A stretch of 64,000 bases of DNA, from contig NZ_BMJI01000009.1 in the NCBI RefSeq assembly GCF_014643255.1, positions 1-64,000 on the forward strand. Direction: 5' to 3'. The translations under genes were made by a program, and so were the position numbers. The stretch is from Tersicoccus solisilvae. GTDB taxonomy: Bacteria > Actinomycetota > Actinomycetes > Actinomycetales > Micrococcaceae. The notes beneath the pieces are model-generated. The model had not been told where the DNA came from. It was given only the letters and a program-made list of their open reading frames with translations, and searched no databases. Positions 7,412 to 16,412 of the stretch are shown here, one piece after another. The stretch's first letter is position 1; each line of letters begins with the position of its first letter.

Positions 7412-8854
7412 TCATCGTGCCACACCGGTCGCGCCACGCAGCGAGGCCGGTGGCAGGAACGTCGACTGCGGCTCGCGGACCCACCAGTCGCCCGTGGCCC
7501 GCCGCTCGGCGCGGGTGGTGAACCGGTAGCGGAAGAGCCGCGCCCGCACGTACCGGGGTGGCTCGTCGGGGAACGGATTGTGTCGCAGCAGCTTCAGGGT
7601 GGCGCGGTCCCCGGCGAGCAGGCGGGCGACGAAGCCCGTGAACCACGGCTCGGCGTACCCGGGGGAGAGCGCCGCGAACCACATCAACCAGTCCAGCCGC
7701 AGGTGGTAGGGCGCGAACTGCGCCGGTCTGCGGTGCGGGTCACCGGGCTTGCCCTTGAACTCGTACTCCCGCCAGGCGCTGTCCGGCCCCGGGTGCGGGT
7801 CGGCGGTGCCCTCGACGACCACCTCCCACCGGATCTTCGTCACCGACCCGAACGCGCCGTAGGTGTTCACCAGGTGCAGCCGGTCGAACGAGGCGTTCAT
7901 CGCCTGCCGCCGGGAGACGAGGTTCTTCGCCGGGGCCCACGAGAGGACGAGCACGAGGACCGTCACGGCGACCACCAGCACCGCCCACCAGAGCGGCGTC
8001 GTCGTCGGCGGCGGACTCCCGAACCCGAGCAGCGCCCGCCAGAACCCGTCGGGCAGCACCGCGAGCCCGAGGACGATGGCCATCCAGTTCAGCCACGAGA
8101 AGTTGCCGCTGATCACCAGCCACAGCTGGGTGAGGATCATGACGCCGGCGGCGATCCCGGCGACCGGCTGCGGGAGGAACAGGGCGAACGGCACGACCAG
8201 CTGCGTCACGTGGTTCCCGGCCACCTCCACCCGGTGCAGCGGGGCGGGCAGGTGGTGGAAGTACCAACTGAACGGGCCCGGCATCGGCTGCGTCTCGTGG
8301 TGGTAGTGCAGGCAGGTCAGGTCCCGCCAGCACGTGTCGCCGCGGATCTTGATCATGCCGGCGCCGAACTCGAGCCGGAACAGCACCCAGCGCAGCGCGA
8401 TCAGCAGCAGGAACGGTGGGGCGGTGGCGGCGTTGCCGAGGAAGATCGCGAGGAACCCGACCTCCAGCAGCAGCGATTCCCAGCCGAACGCGTACCAGGT
8501 CTGGCCGACGTTCGCGATCGACTGGTACAGCGCCCACAGCACGAACCACACCGCCATCGTCGCCGGCAGGGACAGCGCCTCGGTGACCCCGACGAGGGTG
8601 AGGGCGGCGAGGACGACGCCGACGACGGCGGTGCCGGCGAAGAAGCGGTCCGAGTAGTGCCAGTGGAAGATGCTGGGCGCCCGCCGGAACGGGACCCGGG
8701 CGAGATAGCGGGGGATGGGCAGCATGCCGTCCGTCCCGAGCAGGGCCCGGAACTGGTTCAGGGCGACGGCGAACGCCACGAGGTACACGGCGGCCAGAGC
8801 CCGCAGGAACAGCAGCCGCGCGAACCAGTAGTCGTCCGCGGAGAACCACTCCAC
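7412..8854 (-). CDS. Lipase maturation factor family protein (LMF1/LMF2-like membrane protein)
   Basis: A 480-aa integral membrane protein homologous to eukaryotic lipase maturation factors; the bacterial role is not known. About eight hydrophobic helices fill residues 15-300, then a soluble domain follows. Hallmark segments are GAGMIKIRGDTCWRDLT, LHYHHETQPMPGPFSWY and, in the soluble domain, TKIRWEVVVEGT and APYHLRLDWLMWFAAL. All are well conserved, so the protein is probably functional. GTG at 8854 is the start, six bases after a TAGGCT hexamer, consistent with a leaderless mRNA. The gene is divergent from the FAD oxidoreductase gene. Confidence 0.9.
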   Translation of the reverse strand: MEWFSADDYWFARLLFLRALAAVYLVAFAVALNQFRALLGTDGMLPIPRYLARVPFRRAPSIFHWHYSDRFFAGTAVVGVVLAALTLVGVTEALSLPATMAVWFVLWALYQSIANVGQTWYAFGWESLLLEVGFLAIFLGNAATAPPFLLLIALRWVLFRLEFGAGMIKIRGDTCWRDLTCLHYHHETQPMPGPFSWYFHHLPAPLHRVEVAGNHVTQLVVPFALFLPQPVAGIAAGVMILTQLWLVISGNFSWLNWMAIVLGLAVLPDGFWRALLGFGSPPPTTTPLWWAVLVVAVTVLVLVLSWAPAKNLVSRRQAMNASFDRLHLVNTYGAFGSVTKIRWEVVVEGTADPHPGPDSAWREYEFKGKPGDPHRRPAQFAPYHLRLDWLMWFAALSPGYAEPWFTGFVARLLAGDRATLKLLRHNPFPDEPPRYVRARLFRYRFTTRAERRATGDWWVREPQSTFLPPASLRGATGVAR

Positions 8855-8860
8855 GGCACC

Positions 8861-8866
8861 AGCCTA
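8861..8866 (-). promoter_or_regulatory. -10 element, leaderless type, for the LMF-like gene
   Basis: TAGGCT on the minus strand, six bases before the GTG at 8854; no Shine-Dalgarno sequence fits between. Confidence 0.5.
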
Positions 8867-9021
8867 CGTCCGGGCCGCGCACGACGCCGTCAGCATCGTG
8901 CCGTCCCGATCCTTCCGCACACCGCGACATGTCACGGTCCGCCGGATCGCCGTCCCGGGAACGACAGGGATCGACGTCTGGACGGGCGCCGGGCGTCACG
9001 TCGGTGTGGTGGGATGGGGGC

Positions 9022-10437
9022 ATGACCACGGCGATCGTCGTCGGCAGCGGCCCCAACGGGCTGGCCGCCGCGGTCACCCTCGCCCGGGCGGGCGTGCAGG
9101 TGACCGTGTTCGAAGCGGCCGACACCATCGGCGGCGGCACCCGCACGAGCGAGCTGACCGTGCCGGGCGTCCTGCACGACCACTGCTCGGCGTACCACCC
9201 GATGGGCCTGGCCGCACCGTTCTTCGCCGACGTGGAGCTGGACCGGCACGGTGTCACCTGGCGGTGGGCGCCGGTGGACCTGGCGCACCCGCTCGACGAC
9301 GGCAGCGCCGCGGTGATGGAGCGGTCGATCGAGGCGACCTGCGCCGGTCTCGGTGTGGACGGACCGGCCTGGCGCCGGCTGTTCGGCCCGGTCTCGGAGC
9401 GACTCGACGACGTCCTCGCCGACATCATGCAGCCGATGCTGCGCGTGCCCCGGCACCCGCTGACGCTGGCCCGGTTCGGGGCGCTCGCGGCACAGCCGGC
9501 GGCGCTGCTGGCCCGCGCGCTGCGGACACCCCAGGCGCGTGCCCTGTTCCTCGGCGTGGCCGCGCACATGATCCACCCGCTCACGCGGCCGGGCACCGCC
9601 GCGGTCGGCGTCACCCTGGTCGCCGCCGGCCACCGGGTCGGCTGGCCGACGCCGGAGGGCGGCTCCGCGGCGGTCGTCACCGCCCTGGCGCGCATCCTGC
9701 TCGACCACGGCGGGCGGGTCGAGACCGGCCGGCCGGTCCGCTCCCTGGCCGAGCTGCCGCCGGCGGACGCCGTCCTGCTCGACGTCGCGCCCGACGTGGC
9801 CGCGCGGCTGGCGGGCGACGCGCTCCCGCCGCGGGTCCGCCGCGCCTACCAGCGGTTCCGCCGGGCGCCCGCGGCGTTCAAGCTCGACCTTGCCGTCGAG
9901 GGCGGTGTGCCCTGGACCAACCCGGACTGCGCGCGGGCCGGCACCGTCCACGTCGGCGGGCAGCCGCGCGAGATCATCGCGGCCGAGCAGGCCGCCTACG
10001 CCGGGCGGATGCCGGAGCGGCCGTTCATGCTGGTGGGCCAGCAGTACCTGGCCGACCCCACGCGCTCGGCCGGCGACGTCCATCCGGTCTGGGCCTACGC
10101 TCACGTCCCCCACGCCTGGACCGGTGACGCGACCGAGGCGATGCTGGGCCAGCTCGAGCGGTTCGCGCCGGGCACCCGGGATCGCATCGTCGGGATGGCG
10201 GTCACGACGCCGGCCGACTGGGAACGGTACAACCCCAACTACGCCGGCGGCGACGTGATCACCGGGGCCAACTCCCTGCTGCAGCTGCTCGCCCGCCCGC
10301 GGATCTCGGTCGACCCGTACGCGACCGGGATCGACGGGGTGTGGCTGTGCTCGGCCGCCACCCCGCCCGGCGGGGGCGTGCACGGCATGTGCGGGTACAA
10401 CGCGGCCACCCGCGCGCTGGCGTCCCTGCGGCGCTGA
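9022..10437 (+). CDS. NAD(P)/FAD-dependent oxidoreductase (phytoene desaturase-like)
   Basis: FAD flavoprotein of the amine oxidase/CrtI fold, 471 aa. The N-terminal Rossmann motif is VVGSGPNGLAAAVTLARAG followed by the acidic residue in VFEAADTIGGGTRT, where GGG.RT continues the FAD site. The C-terminal FAD-binding motif is WLCSAATPPGGGVHGMCGYN. This is the form of actinobacterial NAD(P)/FAD-dependent oxidoreductases of unknown substrate, related to carotenoid desaturases and to RetSat/PYROXD2. The ATG at 9022 is used; there is no carotenoid gene near it, so a desaturase role is not supported by context. The LLM oxidoreductase gene follows after 33 bp on the same strand. Confidence 0.88.
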   Translation: MTTAIVVGSGPNGLAAAVTLARAGVQVTVFEAADTIGGGTRTSELTVPGVLHDHCSAYHPMGLAAPFFADVELDRHGVTWRWAPVDLAHPLDDGSAAVMERSIEATCAGLGVDGPAWRRLFGPVSERLDDVLADIMQPMLRVPRHPLTLARFGALAAQPAALLARALRTPQARALFLGVAAHMIHPLTRPGTAAVGVTLVAAGHRVGWPTPEGGSAAVVTALARILLDHGGRVETGRPVRSLAELPPADAVLLDVAPDVAARLAGDALPPRVRRAYQRFRRAPAAFKLDLAVEGGVPWTNPDCARAGTVHVGGQPREIIAAEQAAYAGRMPERPFMLVGQQYLADPTRSAGDVHPVWAYAHVPHAWTGDATEAMLGQLERFAPGTRDRIVGMAVTTPADWERYNPNYAGGDVITGANSLLQLLARPRISVDPYATGIDGVWLCSAATPPGGGVHGMCGYNAATRALASLRR

Positions 10438-10470
10438 CGCCCGGCGCCGCCTCCCTGCGAGGATGAGCGC

Positions 10471-11496
10471 ATGGCCCTCGAACTCGGACTGAACACCTTC
10501 GGCGACGTGCAGCCCGGACCGGACGGCGAGCCGTTGCCGCACGCCGTCGTGCTGCGGAACGTGCTCGCCGAGGCCGAGCTCGCCGACCGGCTCGGCCTCG
10601 ACTACATCGCCGTCGGGGAACACCACCGCGCGGACTACGCCATCTCCGCCCCGGAGGTGGTGCTCGCCGCGATCGCGGGCCGCACCGAGCGGATCCGGCT
10701 CGGCTCCGCCGTCACCGTCCTCTCCAGCGACGACCCGGTGCGCGTGCATCAGCGGTTCGCCACCCTCGACGCCCTCTCGTCCGGCCGCGCCGAGATGGTG
10801 CTGGGCCGCGGGTCGTTCATCGAGTCGTTCCCGTTGTTCGGCTTCCAGCTGGAGGACTACGAGGACCTGTTCGAGGAGAAGCTGAACCTGCTGACGCGGA
10901 TCCGGGCGGGTGGCGCGGTCAGCTGGTCCGGGCGCACTCGCGCGGCGCTGACCGGGCAGCACGTGTACCCGGAACCCGAGCACGGTCCGCTGCCCACCTG
11001 GGTCGGCGTCGGCGGCAGCCCGGAGTCCGTGATCCGGGCGGCCCGTTACGGCCTGCGGGTCGAGTTCGCCATCATCGGCGGCCGGCCCGCCGCCTTCGCG
11101 CCGCTGCGGGACCTGTACCGCCGCGCGCTCGCCGAGTTCGGGCACCCGGCGGACACCCCGGTCGCCGCGCACTGCCCGGGGTACGTCGCCGCGACCGACG
11201 AGCAGGCCCGCGACGAGTTCTGGCCGCACTGGAGCGCGCACCACGCGGTGATCGGGCGAGAGCGGGGGTGGCCCCCGCCGTCGCGGACGGCGTTCGACGC
11301 CCAGTGCGACGACGGCGGAGCCCTGTTCGTCGGCAGCCCGGAGACGGTCGCGCGCCGCGTCCGGCAGGCCGCCGCGGACCTCGACCTCACCCGGTTCGAC
11401 CTGAAGTACAGCATGGGCACCCTGCCGCACGAGAACCTGATGCGCTGCATCGAGCTGTACGGCGCCGAGGTCGCTCCGCGAGTGCGGGCGGGCTGA
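10471..11496 (+). CDS. LLM class flavin-dependent oxidoreductase
   Basis: Luciferase-like TIM-barrel monooxygenase or F420/FMN reductase, 341 aa. The start MALELGLNTFGDVQ is the first barrel strand; LDYIAVGEHHRADYAISAPEV, GSAVTVLSSDDPVRVHQ and EMVLGRGSFIESFPLFGF are family landmarks. The double-histidine EHHR places it with the FMN-type alkanal-monooxygenase-like group often annotated as LLM with unknown substrate. ATG 10471 has GAGGAT six bases upstream, again in the leaderless spacing. It lies between the FAD oxidoreductase and nadE, all on the same strand; common transcription is possible but nadE has its own promoter candidate. Confidence 0.88.
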   Translation: MALELGLNTFGDVQPGPDGEPLPHAVVLRNVLAEAELADRLGLDYIAVGEHHRADYAISAPEVVLAAIAGRTERIRLGSAVTVLSSDDPVRVHQRFATLDALSSGRAEMVLGRGSFIESFPLFGFQLEDYEDLFEEKLNLLTRIRAGGAVSWSGRTRAALTGQHVYPEPEHGPLPTWVGVGGSPESVIRAARYGLRVEFAIIGGRPAAFAPLRDLYRRALAEFGHPADTPVAAHCPGYVAATDEQARDEFWPHWSAHHAVIGRERGWPPPSRTAFDAQCDDGGALFVGSPETVARRVRQAAADLDLTRFDLKYSMGTLPHENLMRCIELYGAEVAPRVRAG

Positions 11497-11563
11497 CGGC
11501 GTTCCCCCGCCGGTGGCTAGGCTGAAAGCCGATCGTTCACCACCGAGCACACCGGGAGACCAC

Positions 11564-13630
11564 GTGACCTTCGCCTCCGCCTACCACCAGGGGTTCGCCC
11601 GGGTGGCCGCCTGCACGCTGCCGGTGACACTCGCCGACCCGGCCGCCAACGCGGCGGCCGTGCTCGCGGAGGCGGAGCGGTTCAGCGCGGACGGCGTCGC
11701 GGTGGCGATCTTCCCCGAACTGGGTCTGACCGGCTACTCCATCGACGATCTGTTCCTGCAGTCGACCGTGCTCGCCGACGCCGCGGCGGCGCTGCGCACG
11801 ATCATCGACCGCAGCGCGGAGCTGCTGCCCGTGCTCGTCGTCGGCCTGCCGGTGCCCTGGCGCAATCGGGTCTACAACGCCGCGGCCGTCGTCCATCGGG
11901 GCCGGCTGCTCGGGGTGGCGCCCAAGTCGTACCTGCCGACCTACCGGGAGTTCTACGAGCGCCGGTGGTTCGCGCCGGGCGACGACGTGCGCGGGGAGAT
12001 CACGATCGCCGGCCACACGGCACCCTTCGGCCCCGACCTGCTGTTCACCGCCGTCGACGTGCCGAACCTGACCCTGCACGTGGAGATCTGCGAGGACATG
12101 TGGGTTCCGGTGCCGCCGGCGGCCGAGGCCGCGCTCGCGGGCGCCACCGTCAACGCCAACCTCTCGGGTTCCCCGATCACCGTCGCCCGCGCTGAGGACC
12201 GCAAGCTGCTCGCCCGGTCCGCCTCCTTCCGGTACCTGTCCGCGTACCTGTTCGCCGCGGGGGGCGACGGCGAGTCCACCACCGACCTGTCCTGGGACGG
12301 CCAGACCTTCGTCTACGAGAACGGCGACCTGCTCGGGGAGACCGAACGGTTCCCCGACGGCCCCCGGGCCACCGTCGTCGACGTCGACCTCGACCGGCTC
12401 GTGGCCGAGCGCCACCGGCAGGGCACGTTCGACGACAACCGGCGCACGCTGGTCGAGCGCGGCACCACCCGCCGCGACGACATCGTCGGCACGCACCGCA
12501 CCGTCGACTTCCGCCTCGACCCGCCGCGCACCGACATCGGCCTGAAGCGGCCGCTGGACCGATTCCCGTTCGTGCCCGACGACGAGACCCGGCTCGCGCA
12601 GGACTGCTACGAGGCCTACAGCATCCAGGTGGCCGGCCTGGAGCAGCGGCTCCGGGCCATCGGCCCGACGACGAAGCCGGTGATCGGCGTCTCCGGCGGG
12701 CTCGATTCGACCCACGCGCTGCTCGTGTGCGCCCGGGCCATGGACCGGCTGGGCCGCCCGCGCACCGACATCCTCGCGTTCACCATGCCCGGCTTCGGCA
12801 CCAGCGCGGCCACCCGGTCCAACGCCGAGCTGCTGTCCGAGGCGCTCGGGGTGACGTTCGAGACCATCGACATCCGCCCGACCGCGCGGCAGATGCTGCA
12901 GGAGATGGGCCATCCCGCGGGCGAGGGCGAGGAGGTGTACGACGTCACCTTCGAGAACGTGCAGGCCGGCCTGCGCTACGACTACCTGTTCCGGCTGGCC
13001 AACCAGCGCGGCGGCATCGTCGTCGGCACCGGCGACCTCTCGGAGCTGGCGCTCGGCTGGTGCACCTACGGCGCCGGGGACCAGATGTCCCACTACGCCG
13101 TCAACACCGGGGTGCCCAAGACGCTGATGCAGCACCTGATCCGCTGGGTGGTCTCCTCGGGCCGGGTCGACGAGCACACCGGTGACGTGCTCACGTCCAT
13201 CCTCGGCACCGAGATCAGCCCCGAGTTGATCCCGACGAAGGACGGGGAGAAGCCGCAGAGCACCGAGGCGTCGATCGGCCCGTACGCCCTGCACGACTTC
13301 GCCCTCTACTACCTGATGCGTCGCGGCTACGGGCCGGGCAAGATCGCCTACCTGGCGCACCACGCCTGGGCCGATCCCGACGCCGGGGACTGGCCCCCGA
13401 ACTACCCCGAGGACGAGCGCCGCGGCTACGACCTGGCCGAGATCCGGCACTGGCTGGAGGTGTTCCTGCGCCGCTTCGCCACCTACCAGTTCAAGCGCTC
13501 CGCCCTGCCGAACGGCCCGAAGGTCGTCGCCGGGGGGTCGCTCTCCCCGCGCGGCGACTGGCGGATGCCGTCCGACGTGTCGGCGAAGGCGTGGCTCGCG
13601 GCGCTCGACCGCGAGGTGCCCAAGGCCTGA
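11564..13630 (+). CDS. nadE: Glutamine-dependent NAD(+) synthetase
   Basis: Last step of NAD synthesis: amidation of nicotinate adenine dinucleotide, with glutamine as ammonia source. The N-terminal nitrilase-type glutaminase has the triad Glu52 ([10 protein letters not shown]), Lys121 ([13 protein letters not shown]) and Cys176 (HVEICEDMW); numbering agrees with the Mycobacterium tuberculosis enzyme when the GTG at 11564 is used (protein beginning [17 protein letters not shown]), which is why I reject the upstream in-frame ATG. The synthetase domain carries the PP-loop [12 protein letters not shown] and the [12 protein letters not shown] segment. 688 aa. A TAGGCT hexamer at 11518-11523 could give a 35-nt leader. 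Confidence 0.96.
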   Translation: MTFASAYHQGFARVAACTLPVTLADPAANAAAVLAEAERFSADGVAVAIFPELGLTGYSIDDLFLQSTVLADAAAALRTIIDRSAELLPVLVVGLPVPWRNRVYNAAAVVHRGRLLGVAPKSYLPTYREFYERRWFAPGDDVRGEITIAGHTAPFGPDLLFTAVDVPNLTLHVEICEDMWVPVPPAAEAALAGATVNANLSGSPITVARAEDRKLLARSASFRYLSAYLFAAGGDGESTTDLSWDGQTFVYENGDLLGETERFPDGPRATVVDVDLDRLVAERHRQGTFDDNRRTLVERGTTRRDDIVGTHRTVDFRLDPPRTDIGLKRPLDRFPFVPDDETRLAQDCYEAYSIQVAGLEQRLRAIGPTTKPVIGVSGGLDSTHALLVCARAMDRLGRPRTDILAFTMPGFGTSAATRSNAELLSEALGVTFETIDIRPTARQMLQEMGHPAGEGEEVYDVTFENVQAGLRYDYLFRLANQRGGIVVGTGDLSELALGWCTYGAGDQMSHYAVNTGVPKTLMQHLIRWVVSSGRVDEHTGDVLTSILGTEISPELIPTKDGEKPQSTEASIGPYALHDFALYYLMRRGYGPGKIAYLAHHAWADPDAGDWPPNYPEDERRGYDLAEIRHWLEVFLRRFATYQFKRSALPNGPKVVAGGSLSPRGDWRMPSDVSAKAWLAALDREVPKA

Positions 13631-13778
13631 CGGCGTCGGCGACGCCGGTCGAACATTGCCGAATGGTCGTTTCCCTGGCCTCCGGATGACACATCCGCGA
13701 TTCTCGATGCCCCTTCCACGTCGAGTATTCGATTTCTGCGGGCGACGGCGGGGTGATGTCCGGGCCACACCGACGCCG

Positions 13779-14444
13779 TCAGCTCAGCCCGGTCTCCCGC
13801 AGGGTGATGTTGATGCGGCCGCGGTCGAGGCCGCAGTCGGCCGGGGCCGTGCCCGGGAAGACGCGCATGACGCCGTGGTAGGCCAGGCGGGCCGGGCCGC
13901 CGAAGACGAAGAGATCGCCCGAGCGCAGCTCCACGTCCTCGTAGGGACGGGTGCGGGTCTGCGTGTTGCCGAACCGGAACCGGCAGGTGTCGCCGAGGGA
14001 GAGGGAGACGACGGGCGCGCGCGAGCGTTCGTCCTTGTCCTGGTGCATGCCCATCGTCGCGTCGTCGTCGTAGAAGTTCGCCAGCGCCGTGTCCGGCGTG
14101 TAGGTCGTGCCGGCACCGGGCCCGCGGGCGGCATCGAGCGCCGACCGGCCGAGGCGCACCATCCAGTCCGGCACGTCCAGCACCCGGTTGCCGTTCACGT
14201 CGACGGCCTCCCGCGTGTACTGGTAGGGCCGCCAGTGCCAGCCCAGGCACACCGTGCGCACGCTCATCGGATGGCCGCGCACCACCGAGGAATGCAGCGG
14301 AACCGGCCCGGCCGTCCACTCCCGGAACCGGTCCACGAGCCACCGCTGCTGGTGCGCGGACAGCCAGCCGGGCACGTGCACGGCCCCCGGGGCCAGTTCC
14401 CGGGGCTCGCGCGGGACCAGGTCGTCACCGAAGAGTTCACCCAC
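13779..14444 (-). CDS. alkB: AlkB-type alpha-ketoglutarate-dependent dioxygenase
   Basis: Fe(II)/2-oxoglutarate dioxygenase that removes alkyl lesions such as 1-methyladenine from DNA or RNA. The iron ligands are visible: HQDKD (HxD) after NFYDDDATMGM and the distal His in LAYHGVMR; the 2-oxoglutarate arginines lie in RINITLRETG, as in E. coli RYNLTFRQAG. 221 aa, normal for AlkB. I chose GTG 14444 because TAGCGT ends seven bases upstream; a GTG at 14453 would overlap that hexamer. It is divergent from the aspartate dehydrogenase gene and convergent with nadE. With ogt it is the second alkylation-repair gene in the window. Confidence 0.9.
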   Translation of the reverse strand: MGELFGDDLVPREPRELAPGAVHVPGWLSAHQQRWLVDRFREWTAGPVPLHSSVVRGHPMSVRTVCLGWHWRPYQYTREAVDVNGNRVLDVPDWMVRLGRSALDAARGPGAGTTYTPDTALANFYDDDATMGMHQDKDERSRAPVVSLSLGDTCRFRFGNTQTRTRPYEDVELRSGDLFVFGGPARLAYHGVMRVFPGTAPADCGLDRGRINITLRETGLS

Positions 14445-14451
14445 GACCGCC

Positions 14452-14457
14452 ACGCTA
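14452..14457 (-). promoter_or_regulatory. -10 element, leaderless type, for alkB
   Basis: TAGCGT on the minus strand ends seven bases before the GTG at 14444; this decides the start chosen for alkB. Confidence 0.45.
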
Positions 14458-14522
14458 CCGCCGACGCGCGGCCGGGTGACGTGCGGCAGGATGGGGGCAG
14501 GACCGGTGGGAGGGAGCGAGCG

Positions 14523-15341
14523 ATGACGGATCCGCACCGAGACCGTCCCCTGCGCGTGGCCCTGCTCGGCCACGGCGCGATCGGCTCCGTGCTCGCCGAG
14601 CGCCTCACCGCCGGCGCGGTCGAGGGCGCGGAACTGGTGGCCGTCATCACCCGGAGCGGCGGCCGCGGGGGCGCGACGGCCGCCGGCGTCCCGGTGGTCG
14701 GTCTCGACACGGGCATCGCCGCGGCGGACGTCGTCGTCGAATGCGCGTCCGTCGCGGCCGCTCGCGAGCTCGGGCCCGCCGTGATCGCGGCCGGCCGCAC
14801 CCTGCTGCTCGCCTCGATCGGTGCGCTGAACGAGCCCGACGCCGCCCGCCGGCTCACCACCGGACCCGGCCGGCTGCTGCTGACCACCGGCGCGATCGGC
14901 GGTCTCGACGTCCTCACCGCGCATCGGCAGGCGGGCGGACTGCGTGACGTCGCCATCACCAGCACGAAGCGGGCCACGTCACTGCTGCAGCCGTGGATGG
15001 ACCCCGCGCAGCGGGACGCGCTGGCGACGGCGGCCGCTCCCGTCGTCGCTTTCGAGGGAACCGCCGCCGACGTCATCGATCTGTTCCCGCGCTCGGCCAA
15101 CGTCGCCGTCGCCGTCGGCCTGGCCGTGGGCGACCCCGGCGCGGTGACCGTGCGGATGGTGGCCGACCCGGACGCGACCCGCACCACCCACCGGATCAGC
15201 GCCGTGAGCGACGCGGGCCGCTTCCACTGCACCGTGGAGAACGACCCGAACCCGGACAACCCCGCCAGCAGCGCGCTCGTCCCGTACGCCATGCTCGCCG
15301 CCCTCGCCTCGCTCGCCCGCCCGTCCGGAAGGTTCGCCTGA
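14523..15341 (+). CDS. nadX: L-aspartate dehydrogenase (NadX family)
   Basis: NAD(P)-dependent oxidation of aspartate to iminoaspartate, which can feed quinolinate and NAD synthesis. The Rossmann motif is VALLGHGAIGSVLAERL; TGAIGGLDVL, STKRATSLL and the C-terminal VENDPNPDNPASSALVPYA are characteristic of the DUF108/AspDH family. 272 aa. ATG at 14523 has a GGGAGG ribosome site. The CHAD gene overlaps its stop by one base. Its position 0.9 kb from nadE hints at a role in NAD supply, but some family members act on other amino acids or amines. Confidence 0.8.
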   Translation: MTDPHRDRPLRVALLGHGAIGSVLAERLTAGAVEGAELVAVITRSGGRGGATAAGVPVVGLDTGIAAADVVVECASVAAARELGPAVIAAGRTLLLASIGALNEPDAARRLTTGPGRLLLTTGAIGGLDVLTAHRQAGGLRDVAITSTKRATSLLQPWMDPAQRDALATAAAPVVAFEGTAADVIDLFPRSANVAVAVGLAVGDPGAVTVRMVADPDATRTTHRISAVSDAGRFHCTVENDPNPDNPASSALVPYAMLAALASLARPSGRFA

Positions 15342-16294
15342 TGCCCGCGACCCCCACGCTCGGCGGAGTCCTCGCCGCCGTCATCACCGCGCAGACCGCC
15401 GCCCTGGTCGACCTCGAGCGGGGCGTGCGGGAGGACGCCCCGGACGCCGTGCACCAGTACCGGGTCACGCTGCGCCGCCTCCGGTCGGTGCTGGCGGCGT
15501 TCCGCACCGATCTGGAACCGGTGGCCGCGGCGGCGGCACTCGACCTGCCGGCCCTGACGACGCGGCTGCGGGACACGGCGCGCGCCTTCGGCCTCGCCCG
15601 GGACGCCGAGGTGAACGGTGAGCTGGTCGCCGAGCGTCTCGCCGGCGACGCGGACGCCGCCGGGCGGGGCGCCGTCGTCGAGGCCGGCCGCATCCTCGCC
15701 GAGACCGCCGCCGAGGACTACCAGCAGCATCGTGTCGCGGCGATCGCGCTCCTGGACGGCTACGGTCCCGGTTCCCTGACCGCGGTGCTCACCGCGCTCG
15801 CCACCGCCGCCGGGGAGGCCCCTCTTACGCACGCGGCGACCGGCTCGGGCGCGCGGGACGACGTCGACGCCGCGTTCGCCCGCACTATCGACGCGCAGGC
15901 CGCCCACGTCCTGCGGCTCGCGCGGAAGGCGAAGCGGGCGACACCGGCCGATGCCGCGACCGCCCTGCACGAGGTGCGGAAGAAGGCCAAGCGCCTGCGC
16001 TACACGATCGAGGAGCTCACCGCGCACGAGGTCGCGGTGCCGCCCGGACGGCAGGACGTCGTCGACGCCGCCCACCGCATCCAGAAGCACCTGGGCACCC
16101 ACCACGACAGCGTGGGCCTGGCCGCCTTCATCCGTGCGGCGGTCGAGGCCCGGCCCGCGACCGGTCGCCGTGCCGTGAGCACCGCGGTCGCCTTCGCGGC
16201 CGGAGAACTCGCCGGCGCGGAGCGGGCGGTGCAGCAGACGGCGCTGCGGAAGTACCACCGGGCGCGCCGGGCGCTGCGCGACGCCCTCGCCTGA
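15341..16294 (+). CDS. CHAD domain-containing protein
   Basis: A helical CHAD protein of 317 aa. CHAD domains carry conserved histidines and positively charged helices that bind inorganic polyphosphate. Visible signature: DAVHQYRVTLRRLRSVLAAF near residue 33, and a second HEVRKKAKRLRYTIEEL near residue 207, the duplicated HxxRvxxRRlRs helices. The ATG overlaps the previous stop (TGATG). There is no adjoining CYTH phosphatase domain, which is often fused to CHAD. The window also encodes a PPK2 polyphosphate kinase at 31.6 kb. Exact role unknown. Confidence 0.88.
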   Translation: MPATPTLGGVLAAVITAQTAALVDLERGVREDAPDAVHQYRVTLRRLRSVLAAFRTDLEPVAAAAALDLPALTTRLRDTARAFGLARDAEVNGELVAERLAGDADAAGRGAVVEAGRILAETAAEDYQQHRVAAIALLDGYGPGSLTAVLTALATAAGEAPLTHAATGSGARDDVDAAFARTIDAQAAHVLRLARKAKRATPADAATALHEVRKKAKRLRYTIEELTAHEVAVPPGRQDVVDAAHRIQKHLGTHHDSVGLAAFIRAAVEARPATGRRAVSTAVAFAAGELAGAERAVQQTALRKYHRARRALRDALA

Positions 16295-16400
16295 CCGTCC
16301 ACCCTCACGCACGGGACGCATGGCGCTCACGGTCCCGCCGCACGGGGCGACGCCGGGCGCGTGTCCGGCGCGTGCCCGGTCCCTGCCCAGCGCGGGCGTC

Positions 16401-16406
16401 TAGGGT
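16401..16406 (+). promoter_or_regulatory. -10 element, leaderless type, for zwf
   Basis: TAGGGT ends six bases before the ATG at 16413; the intervening GGCCGT holds no ribosome site. The gap 16295-16412 contains no other gene. Confidence 0.5.
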
Positions 16407-16412
16407 GGCCGT

